Origin: Simplicispira hankyongi
GTDB lineage: Bacteria; Pseudomonadota; Gammaproteobacteria; Burkholderiales; Burkholderiaceae_C
Length of the DNA stretch: 64,000 nucleotides
Direction of reading: 5' to 3'
Assembly (NCBI RefSeq): GCF_003570885.1
Contig: NZ_QXJC01000001.1
Location: 310,001 to 374,000, forward strand
Positions 57,243 through 64,000 of this stretch are shown here, in pieces (the stretch's first letter is position 1; each line of letters starts with the position of its first letter). The notes under the pieces were generated by a model. That model saw only the letters and a program-made list of their open reading frames with translations, had not been told where the DNA came from and ran no database searches. The translations under genes and the position numbers were made by a program.

Positions 57243-57779
57243 ATGCAACGCTTTGCCTTCGCCGCTGCTGCCGCCCTCGCCCTTGCCGGCTGTGCCGGCG
57301 TCATGCCCGGCCACGGCGGCGCCGTGCACTGGCCCAGTGCGACAGCGCAGCTCGAGGCGACGCGCGGCAACCATGTCACCGGGACGGTGCATTTCATCCA
57401 GATGGGCGATCAAATGCAGATACGCGGCGATATCCAGGGCCTGGCACCCCATTCCGAGCACGGCTTTCATGTGCACGAAAAAGGCGACTGCTCCAGCGGC
57501 GATGGCAACAGCGCCGGCGGCCACTTCAACCCGCACCACAGCCGCCACGGCATGGCCATGGGCCCAGAGCACCACACCGGCGACTTGCCCAGCATTCGCG
57601 CCAACGCCCAGGGCGTTGCGCACATCGACGTCAAGATCACCGGCGTGCGCGTGGGCAGCGGCATGGACGACATCGTCGGCCGCGGCCTGATCGTGCACCG
57701 CGACCCGGACGACTTCATTACCCAGCCCACCGGCAACGCCGGCCCGCGCCTGGCCTGCGCCGTGATTCAGCGCGACTGA
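57243..57779 (+). CDS. sodC: Cu/Zn superoxide dismutase, periplasmic lipoprotein
   Basis: 178 residues. Lipobox ALALAGCAGV (Cys17). Copper and zinc ligands: HGFHVHEKGDCSSGDG, AGGHFNPHHSRHG, GDLPSI for the Asp, and GLIVHRDPDDF; the Cys of KGDC and of RLACAVI form the conserved disulfide. An extra His-rich loop (NPHHSRHGMAMGPEHHTGD) is typical of bacterial SodC. Removes superoxide from the envelope. Converges on the MobA-like gene. Confidence 0.94.
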   Translation: MQRFAFAAAAALALAGCAGVMPGHGGAVHWPSATAQLEATRGNHVTGTVHFIQMGDQMQIRGDIQGLAPHSEHGFHVHEKGDCSSGDGNSAGGHFNPHHSRHGMAMGPEHHTGDLPSIRANAQGVAHIDVKITGVRVGSGMDDIVGRGLIVHRDPDDFITQPTGNAGPRLACAVIQRD

Positions 57780-57791
57780 GCGTTCGCCGCC

Positions 57792-58370
57792 TTAGGGCAC
57801 TTGGCGCCGCGCCCGCAGCAAGGCATCGGCGCGCTGCAAGTCGGCCAGCGTGTCGATGTCGGTGACCACGCCGCAGTCTTCCACTGGCATGCTGAGCAAG
57901 GCTCCACGCTGCGCCGCGGCGCGCAGCAGAGCGCTGGCGCCCTGCTCTCCCGTCAATGCCGCCAGCGCTGGCCCCAAGGCCGTGGCAAAGCCCACCGGGT
58001 GACCGCGCTGGCCGCCAAACACCGGGGCCACCACCTCGGCCCCGCCCGCCAATGCGGCAGCGATCGCACGCAGCGTGTCTGGCCGCACCAGGGGCAGATC
58101 GCCGGGCAGCACCAGCCAGCCCCCCGCTGCCGGCGTGGCACGCACCGCCGCAGCAATCGAATCGCCCATGCCGGGGTGGCCAGCGTCTTCCAAGTGCCAG
58201 GGCAGGCCACTGGCACGCACGGCAGCCAGCGTGTGTTCGAGCACGCTGCGGCCTTCCAGCATCGCCGCCAGCTTGTGCACTTGCCCGCCTGAGGCGCGGA
58301 ATCGATCACCCCGGCCCGAGGCCAGCACCAGCACGCAGGGCAGAAGCGGATCAGACAGGGGTGGAGACAT
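57792..58370 (-). CDS. MobA-like nucleotidyltransferase (MocA type)
   Basis: 192 residues. NTP-transferase opening [17 protein letters not shown], a Lys shortly after (HKLAAML), [20 protein letters not shown] then [14 protein letters not shown] with the metal-binding Asp, and GQRGHPVGF. Like MocA/MobA of molybdenum cofactor maturation (CTP or GTP transfer). The usual AGGxSxRxG is here ASGRGDRF, missing one Gly, a common variant. No molybdoenzyme gene is adjacent in the window. Confidence 0.8.
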   Translation of the reverse strand: MSPPLSDPLLPCVLVLASGRGDRFRASGGQVHKLAAMLEGRSVLEHTLAAVRASGLPWHLEDAGHPGMGDSIAAAVRATPAAGGWLVLPGDLPLVRPDTLRAIAAALAGGAEVVAPVFGGQRGHPVGFATALGPALAALTGEQGASALLRAAAQRGALLSMPVEDCGVVTDIDTLADLQRADALLRARRQVP

Positions 58371-58437
58371 GGCAAAGACTCTATCGCAATGCGTTTCCCT
58401 TCCAAGGGATGGGGCACAGGCGCGGCACAATCCTGCC

Positions 58438-59097
58438 ATGAACCCGCCCTCCACTCCCCTGTCAGCCCACCTCGCCGATCTGCGCAAAAGCTACGAGCGC
58501 GCCGAGCTGAACGAAGACGCCTCACACGCCGACCCTTTGCAGCAGTTCAACCAGTGGCTGAGCGAAGCCATCAGCGCCCAATTGCCCGAACCCAACGCCA
58601 TGACGCTGGCCACCGTGGGCAGCGACCTGCGCCCGAGCACGCGCATCGTGCTCATCAAGGGTTGCGACGCGCGGGGCGTCGTCTGGTTCACCAACTACGA
58701 GAGCCGCAAGGGCCAACAACTGGCTGGCAACCCCTACGCCGCCCTGCAGTTCCACTGGGTGGAGCTCGAGCGCGTGGTGCGCATTGAAGGCGTGGTGGAA
58801 AAGGTCAGCGACGCCGAGAGCGACGCCTATTACAAAACCCGCCCGCTCGACTCGCGCATCGGCGCCTGGGCCAGCCCGCAAAGCGAGGTCATCTCGGGCC
58901 GGGGCGTGCTGGTGGCCAACGCCGCCAAATACGGCGCCCAGTACCTGCTGAACCCACCGCGCCCGCCGCACTGGGGAGGCTACCGCCTCAAAGCCGACCG
59001 CTGGGAGTTCTGGCAGGGGCGCAAGAGCCGGCTGCACGACCGGCTGCGCTACCGGTTGGAGGCAGACACCTGGGTGCGCGAACGCCTGGCTCCCTGA
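58438..59097 (+). CDS. pdxH: pyridoxamine 5'-phosphate oxidase
   Basis: 219 residues. FMN enzyme making pyridoxal 5'-phosphate. Family segments: [75 protein letters not shown], and the closing [17 protein letters not shown] with the PLP-binding Arg and His. Length and C-terminus complete. ATG start; the neighbour on the left is divergent by 67 bp. Confidence 0.95.
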   Translation: MNPPSTPLSAHLADLRKSYERAELNEDASHADPLQQFNQWLSEAISAQLPEPNAMTLATVGSDLRPSTRIVLIKGCDARGVVWFTNYESRKGQQLAGNPYAALQFHWVELERVVRIEGVVEKVSDAESDAYYKTRPLDSRIGAWASPQSEVISGRGVLVANAAKYGAQYLLNPPRPPHWGGYRLKADRWEFWQGRKSRLHDRLRYRLEADTWVRERLAP

Positions 59098-59149
59098 CCG
59101 GACCAAAGCGTCGGCTCCGGCCATACTCGGGGTCGTCGCAGACAACGAA

Positions 59150-59520
59150 AGCACGCCAAGCCAGTTGCTGCGGGTGCAGCTGCCGTACCGCAGCAGCGCC
59201 ACGGCGCTGGGTCTGTTGGTGGACAGCATCGGGATCAGGTTCCGGGGAGAAGGCGGGTGAAAACGCAAGGAGCACCCGGCCGAGTACCGGCGGCAGTGGC
59301 GCAAGGCGCATCTGGCTATCGATGCCCGCACGCTGGAAATACCTGCCATCGAAATGACCAGCAACAGCGTGGACGACGCGCCGATATGGCCTGAACTTCC
59401 GAGCCAGATCCCTCCCGCTGAAGCAGTGGCCAGTGTCAGCGTGGACGGCGCTTACGACACCAAGGCGTGGCATTCGGCGACAGCCCTGCGAGGTGCGCAG
59501 GCGGTGATTCTCCCGCACAA
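59150..59520 (+). pseudogene. remnant of an IS5-type DDE transposase
   Basis: One frame reads LPYRSSATALGLLVDSIGIR, then RGEGG and a TGA (59258-59260) where relatives have Trp-Lys, and continues EYRRQWRKAHLAIDARTLEI and SVSVDGAYDTKAWHSATALR. These are the central part of IS5-family transposases with two of the catalytic Asp positions. The N-terminus and the Glu region are missing, and no inverted ends are seen. Dead. It directly precedes the lower-GC ATPase gene. Confidence 0.8.
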
Positions 59521-59588
59521 GAAACTGCGCATTGATTGGAGAATCCATGCCATAACCAAATCCTTTCTTTCTTGGTTCGCAAGCAAAT

Positions 59589-62054
59589 ATGGCGATGCCA
59601 GATACCAATAGGGGCGATACCCCGCTGTATTCGACGACAGCCGAGACGTTGCTAGCGCTCGGCTCAAACGGTGAAACCGGGCTAACGGGCTCGGAAGCCA
59701 AAAATCGTCTGGATCAGCACGGTCCAAATGAGGTTCCCGAGGAAAAACGCCATCCCCTTTTGCGCTTTTTGAAGAAGTTCTGGGGCCTCTCCGCGTGGAT
59801 GATTGAACTCATCGCACTGCTGTCCGTTGCCCTTCATAAGCAAGCCGACCTGTTGGTTGCTGTCTTGTTGCTGGTCATAAACGCGATTCTCAGTTTTCTT
59901 CAGGAACAACGCGCGTCGGCCGCAGTGGCCGCACTACGTCGCCAACTGAATGTGACTGCGAGGGTGCTGCGTGACGGCACTTGGCAAACCGCAGCAGCCC
60001 GCACACTGACTATTGGAGATATCGTGCGCATAAGAGCTGGAGACTTCGTTCCCGCCGATCTCCAACTCATTGATGGCGTCTTACAGACCGATGAATCCGC
60101 ACTCACTGGTGAGTCGCACGAGGTCGAAAGGACGATCAACGAAGCGTTGTACGCCGGCGCAACGGTACGCCGGGGAGAGGGAACTGGTGTTGTGGTTGCA
60201 ACTGGAGCACGGACCTATTTCGGCCGGACCACGGAACTTGTCGCCAGCGCACATCCGAAACTGCATGTCGAGGAGGTCGTCGCGCGGGTCGTTCGCTGGC
60301 TGCTCGCCATCGTTGGCATATTGGTCGCATTGACACTGGTCGTCTCGTACATCAAAGGCTTGCCTTTGCTCGACACGCTCCCTATCGCGCTGGTACTGCT
60401 TATGAGTGCCGTGCCGGTGGCACTGCCGGTGATGTTCACCGTGAGCATGGCGTTGGGATCAATGGAGCTTTCGCGTCGTGGCGTCTTGATTACTCAGTTG
60501 AGCGCTATCGAGGATGCCGCGACAATGGATGTGCTGTGCGCCGACAAGACCGGCACGCTCACCACGAACCAGCTATCCCTGCGCCGCGTCGAGCCGCTGC
60601 ATGGTTTCAGCGAGGGCGACGTGCTGCAAACCGCTGCTTTTGCCTCGAATGAAGCCAATGCCGACCCCATTGACCTCGCATTTCTCCGCGCGGCAAAAGA
60701 ACGCGGCGTTGGGAGCGCCGACGCACGAATCGTATCGTTCCAACCTTTTTCCGCAGCGACCCGGCGCACCGAATCCATCGTTGTTCTTGGCGGGCGAACG
60801 ATGCGCTGTGTGAAAGGGGCTCTGCGAACCATTGCGGAAACAGCGGGGCTCGACGCAGTCGCCATCGCGGAACTGGAAGGGCGCGCCAACAAGGAAGCGC
60901 GGAACGGAGTGCGCGTGATGGCGGTCGCGCGTGCCGACGATGAAGGTGCGCTTGCACTGCTCGGCCTTGCCTACCTGTACGACGCGCCACGGCCCGATTC
61001 GCGCCGCCTTATCGACGAACTGCGCTTGCTCGGTATTCGGGTCAAGATGCTCACTGGCGATGCCCTTCCCGTCGCGCGGGCAATCGCAGATGTCCTGGGG
61101 CTTGGCACAATTGTCCGTGCTCCAGACCTGCATATTGCGTTGCAGGAGGCTCAAGAGCGTGGGACAGAGATGGCCGAAGATGCCGATGGCTTCGCCGAAG
61201 TATTCCCAGAAGACAAGTTTCTTGTTGTGAAGCGGCTACAAGCGGCTGGCCACGTGGTTGGTATGACGGGTGACGGCGTGAACGACGCACCTGCGCTGCG
61301 CCAGGCGGAAGTTGGAATCGCGGTCAGCGGTGCGTCCGACGTTGCCAAGGGTGCCGCGAGCGCCGTACTGACTCACGAAGGTTTGGTGGACATCATCGAC
61401 CTGGTAAAGAGTGGGCGCGCGATCTACCAGCGTGTATTGACATGGATCGTCAACAAAATTAGCCGCACGATCCTGAAGGCAGGCTTCGTTGTTTTGGCCT
61501 TTCTTGCGACTGGACAGTTCGTCATTTCTGCGTTGGGCATGGTACTGCTCGTGTTCATGACCGACTTCGTGAAAATTGCGCTGGCAACTGACCGTGTGCG
61601 CCCGTCAGAACACCCCGAAACCTGGAATATCGGCCCATTGGTAAAAGTTGCCGTTGCTCTGGGGCTTCTGATGCTGGCCGAAGCCCTCGCGCTACTTGCA
61701 TACGGTTGGCATCGGTTCGCCCTTGGTGATGGCGGCGGACGATTGCAGACTTTTGCGTTCCAAACGCTCTTATTTTTTGCGCTGTTCTCCATTCTGTCGG
61801 TTCGTGAACGCCGCGCGTTCTGGGCGTCACGTCCAAGCATGCTCCTTGCAAGCGCACTCGTCGCAGATGCTGTCGTTGGAGCATTGATCGGCATTCATGG
61901 CCTTGCCGAACTGCGACCGCTGCCAATCGCCCAAAGCCTGCTGATTGCAACCGTTGCTGGAGTGCTTGTGCTCGGTCCTAACGACCTCCTGAAAACTTCG
62001 CTCACAGAACGTGCTTTGAAGCGTTTGCGCAAACTATCCCCAGAGAAGCAATGA
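59589..62054 (+). CDS. P-type ATPase, plasma-membrane proton-pump (P3A) type
   Basis: 821 residues. Actuator LTGESHEV, phosphorylation site CADKTGTLTTNQ, nucleotide domain and hinge MTGDGVNDAPALRQAEVGIA are complete. M4 reads AVPVALPVMFTVSMALGS and the N-terminal membrane pair ends NAILSFLQEQRASAAVAALR, as in H+-ATPases of group P3A. Expected to move protons or another monovalent cation outward. Base composition is visibly lower in GC than its neighbours, and an IS5 remnant abuts it, so it was probably acquired. No clear ribosome site; the ATG at 59595 is an alternative. Confidence 0.85.
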   Translation: MAMPDTNRGDTPLYSTTAETLLALGSNGETGLTGSEAKNRLDQHGPNEVPEEKRHPLLRFLKKFWGLSAWMIELIALLSVALHKQADLLVAVLLLVINAILSFLQEQRASAAVAALRRQLNVTARVLRDGTWQTAAARTLTIGDIVRIRAGDFVPADLQLIDGVLQTDESALTGESHEVERTINEALYAGATVRRGEGTGVVVATGARTYFGRTTELVASAHPKLHVEEVVARVVRWLLAIVGILVALTLVVSYIKGLPLLDTLPIALVLLMSAVPVALPVMFTVSMALGSMELSRRGVLITQLSAIEDAATMDVLCADKTGTLTTNQLSLRRVEPLHGFSEGDVLQTAAFASNEANADPIDLAFLRAAKERGVGSADARIVSFQPFSAATRRTESIVVLGGRTMRCVKGALRTIAETAGLDAVAIAELEGRANKEARNGVRVMAVARADDEGALALLGLAYLYDAPRPDSRRLIDELRLLGIRVKMLTGDALPVARAIADVLGLGTIVRAPDLHIALQEAQERGTEMAEDADGFAEVFPEDKFLVVKRLQAAGHVVGMTGDGVNDAPALRQAEVGIAVSGASDVAKGAASAVLTHEGLVDIIDLVKSGRAIYQRVLTWIVNKISRTILKAGFVVLAFLATGQFVISALGMVLLVFMTDFVKIALATDRVRPSEHPETWNIGPLVKVAVALGLLMLAEALALLAYGWHRFALGDGGGRLQTFAFQTLLFFALFSILSVRERRAFWASRPSMLLASALVADAVVGALIGIHGLAELRPLPIAQSLLIATVAGVLVLGPNDLLKTSLTERALKRLRKLSPEKQ

Positions 62055-62190
62055 AGGTAATCACCGACAAGCCCGTCGAGTAACCGCAGGGCGCGCATGC
62101 CGTGCCTTTTGGCGTGCTTTATTTTCTGTTTTCTGAAGTGCCCCACTCGGGCGTTCAATCGAATCACCGCAGCGACAAGGAGACGACGCC

Positions 62191-63033
62191 ATGCCAACCG
62201 CCCCCAACCGACTCACAGGCAAAACCCTTTTCATCACCGGCGCCTCGCGCGGCATTGGCCTGGCGATTGCCAAGCGCGCCGCTGCCGACGGCGCCAACAT
62301 CGCGATCGTGGCCAAGACCACCGAGGCCAACCCCAAGCTGCCGGGCACCATCTACAGCGCTGCCGCCGAGATCGAGGCCGCTGGTGGGCGGGCCCTGCCG
62401 CTGGCGGTGGATATCCGCGACGAGGCGGCGGTGTTTGAGGCGGTCGCCAAGGCGGTGGAGGCCTTTGGCGGCATCGACATCCTGGTCAACAACGCCAGCG
62501 CCATCAGCCTGACCAACACCGAAGCCACGCCCATGAAACGCTTCGACCTGATGCACGGCGTCAACGCGCGCGGCACCTACCTGTGCACCATGGCCTGCCT
62601 ACCCGAGCTGAAAAAGTCCGCCGCAGCCGGGCGCAACCCGCAGGTGCTGACCATGTCGCCGCCGCTCACCATGCAAACGCACTGGTTTCAGCCCCACACC
62701 GCCTACACCATGGCCAAGTACGGCATGAGCATGTGCACGCTGGGCCATGCTGGCGAGTTCAAACGCTATCGCATCGCCGTCAACAGCCTGTGGCCGCGCA
62801 CCGCCATTGCCACGGCCGCCATGCAGATGATTCCCGGAATGGATGTGGCGCTGTGCCGCACGCCCGAAATCATGGCCGACGCCGCCTACTACGTGCTCAC
62901 CGATACCGCGGGCGCCACGGGCAACTTCTACATCGACGACGCGGTGCTGGCGGCGCACGGGGTCACCGATTTCGACCGTTATGCCGTCACGCCGGGGAAC
63001 CGCAACTTCCTGCCGGACCTGTTTCTGGATTGA
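62191..63033 (+). CDS. SDR family oxidoreductase, HSDL2-like
   Basis: 280 residues. FITGASRGIGLAIAKRAAAD, IAIVAKTTEANPKLPGTIYS (long first loop typical of the HSDL2/citronellol-dehydrogenase subgroup), NNASAIS instead of NNAG, a TMSPP active-site strand and YTMAKYG. The C-terminus GNFYIDDAVLAAHGVTDFDR is family-like. Substrate probably a long-chain or terpenoid alcohol; not proven. AAGGAG lies before the ATG. 136 bp downstream of the ATPase and back to normal GC. Confidence 0.86.
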   Translation: MPTAPNRLTGKTLFITGASRGIGLAIAKRAAADGANIAIVAKTTEANPKLPGTIYSAAAEIEAAGGRALPLAVDIRDEAAVFEAVAKAVEAFGGIDILVNNASAISLTNTEATPMKRFDLMHGVNARGTYLCTMACLPELKKSAAAGRNPQVLTMSPPLTMQTHWFQPHTAYTMAKYGMSMCTLGHAGEFKRYRIAVNSLWPRTAIATAAMQMIPGMDVALCRTPEIMADAAYYVLTDTAGATGNFYIDDAVLAAHGVTDFDRYAVTPGNRNFLPDLFLD

Positions 63034-63097
63034 CGCTGGTGTCGTGAATTGCAAGTTCGCTTCAGAACGCTGCCGAGAATCGCTGCCATGCTGCGTT

Positions 63098-63137
63098 GCA
63101 AATCCTCGCGATAGCTACAGCTATCGCTGTGGTTTGC
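63098..63137 (+). terminator. hairpin between convergent genes
   Basis: Inner stem GCGATAGCT / AGCTATCGC with a 2-nt loop (63108-63116 / 63119-63127), outer stem GCAAA / TTTGC (63098-63102 / 63133-63137). It lies between the SDR and the leftward transporter and probably terminates one or both. It is not a member of the main repeat family. Confidence 0.55.
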
Positions 63138-63197
63138 GCCTTGCCTGACGACCATTTCGACCGCTTTTCTTCTTCATCCAACTTCCAACGCACGACA

Positions 63198-64000
63198 CTA
63201 GGCGGTCACAAACCGCGTGACCAGGAACATCACCACCGGCAGCGTGACCAGCGCCATCGCCGTGGAGACGGCAATACTCGCCGTCACCTCGGCTTCGGCC
63301 ACGTTGTAGCGCTGGGCAAACAGGAAGACATTGGCGCCAATCGGCAGCGACGCGGTGACCACCAGCACCGCCAGCGCCGGCCCGCCAAAGCCTAGCGCCA
63401 TGCCCAAACTCCCCAGGACCAGCGGAAAACCCAGGGATTTGACCAAGGCCACGCGCAGCGCGGGCCTGAAGTTCGACCCTACCTTCGAGAACGCCAGTGT
63501 GACCCCCACCAGCAACAGTGCCAGCGGCCCCAGCGCCTGACCGAGCAGTTGCAGGGGCTTGTCGACCACGGTGGGCAACGCCAGGCCTGTTTGCGCAAAC
63601 AGCAGGCCAATGATGATGGGCAAGGGCACGGGGTGCAGGATGCCATTCTTGACCGCCTGCAGCACCGTGCGCAGCATGTGCGCTTGAGGCTGGCCCGGCG
63701 TGTCGGCGCGCTCGCGTGCGGCGGCCATCTCAAAGACCACCGTGGCCCCCGTCAGCAGCACCAGGGCGTGCACCGAGATCAAGGTGAACAGCGTCACCAG
63801 CCCGGCCTCGCCAAAGGCCAGGCCGATGAGCGGCACACCGATCATGAGGGTGTTACCAAAGGTATAGGCCAGAGCCCGCGCCGCCGCCAGTGTCGCAAAG
63901 CCCTGCAGCGCCAGCGTGGCGGCAAAAACCAGTGCGGCGGCCGCGAAATAAATACCCACCGGGCCAAAGTCAAGCGCTTCGATGTGCACCGTGCTCATGG
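63198..64000 (-). CDS. AEC family transporter (auxin-efflux-carrier type), N-terminus outside the window
   Basis: About 266 residues visible. AEC proteins have ~300-320 residues in ten helices; the first one or two helices are missing, so the gene very likely continues past the right edge even though an ATG is in frame at 63998. Seen: ALAYTFGNTLMIGVPLIGLA with the conserved Gly-Asn and Pro, a hydrophilic centre loop (RERADTPGQPQAHMLR), and SLGFPLVLGSLGMALGFGG in the second half. Bacterial members export malonate, malate or similar anions. Confidence 0.8.
   Translation of the reverse strand, partial: MSTVHIEALDFGPVGIYFAAAALVFAATLALQGFATLAAARALAYTFGNTLMIGVPLIGLAFGEAGLVTLFTLISVHALVLLTGATVVFEMAAARERADTPGQPQAHMLRTVLQAVKNGILHPVPLPIIIGLLFAQTGLALPTVVDKPLQLLGQALGPLALLLVGVTLAFSKVGSNFRPALRVALVKSLGFPLVLGSLGMALGFGGPALAVLVVTASLPIGANVFLFAQRYNVAEAEVTASIAVSTAMALVTLPVVMFLVTRFVTA

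Noticed and set aside
59258-59260. TGA in the transposase remnant as programmed recoding
   Set aside because: No slippery site or stem-loop characteristic of IS frameshifting, and both ends of the gene are missing; simple decay explains it.
63098-63137. Hairpin after the last SDR as another copy of the dispersed repeat
   Set aside because: It shares only the short GATAGC/AGCTAT motif; spacing and the GCGCTAGAGGCC core are absent.

Overview
The window looks like chromosomal DNA of a high-GC betaproteobacterium, most likely Burkholderiales/Comamonadaceae (Acidovorax/Simplicispira/Hydrogenophaga type). The grounds are the high GC, the gene orders ygfZ-mltG-tmk-holB-pilZ-tatD and tolB-pal-cpoB, a divergent-regulator propionyl-CoA module, and a dispersed ~60-bp palindromic repeat that I associate with Comamonadaceae. 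The genus cannot be fixed from sequence reading alone.

Layout. 1-8.8 kb: start of a secreted protein, a membrane acyltransferase, then co-directional metabolic genes (two SDRs, PaaI thioesterase, CurA-like reductase, ElaA, GST, Ogt) and a 14-TM MFS pump, ending in the broken tail of another SDR. 8.8-15.7 kb: the most unusual region. Four leftward genes encode a Sel1 protein, a CsgG/HfaB-like outer-membrane lipoprotein carrying peptidoglycan-binding and DUF4384-like parts, a small secreted protein, and a secreted protein made of seven Gln/Asn-rich repeats. They face a LuxR response regulator and a histidine kinase. I read this as a candidate curli/Hfa-like surface-fibre system with its own two-component control. 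15.7-24 kb: tex, HDOD, Fe-ADH, a secreted hydratase-like protein, an esterase, a thioesterase-GNAT fusion, ygfZ. 24-34 kb: housekeeping (mltG, tmk, holB, pilZ, tatD, ankyrin, msbA, tolB-pal-cpoB, tcdA, tRNA-Lys). 34-38 kb: Lrp / saccharopine-dehydrogenase pair and an acyl-CoA synthetase. 38-47 kb: propionyl-CoA to succinyl-CoA (GntR regulator, mutase, MeaB, PccB, PccA), with biotin synthase and an epimerase-like VOC protein. 47-49 kb: ArsR with rhodanese, OsmC and DUF2892 genes (sulfur stress). 49-56 kb: cupin, SDR, a MerR/DUF1579 module inserted inside a duplicated gene junction, MFS, MarR, thioesterase, glyoxalase I. 56-64 kb: ChaC, sodC, MobA-like protein, pdxH, an IS5-type transposase remnant, a lower-GC P-type proton ATPase, an SDR, and an AEC transporter running off the end.

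Two genome-scale patterns cross these regions. First, about twelve copies of one palindromic repeat occur both between genes and, in frame, inside tex, ygfZ, pccA, the 3' end of meaB, and probably mcm and tmk, so the element contributes protein sequence. Second, gene-end remnants (an SDR tail at 8.7 kb; reciprocal SDR and MFS tails around 51.3 and 53.3 kb) mark places where cassettes were inserted or exchanged.
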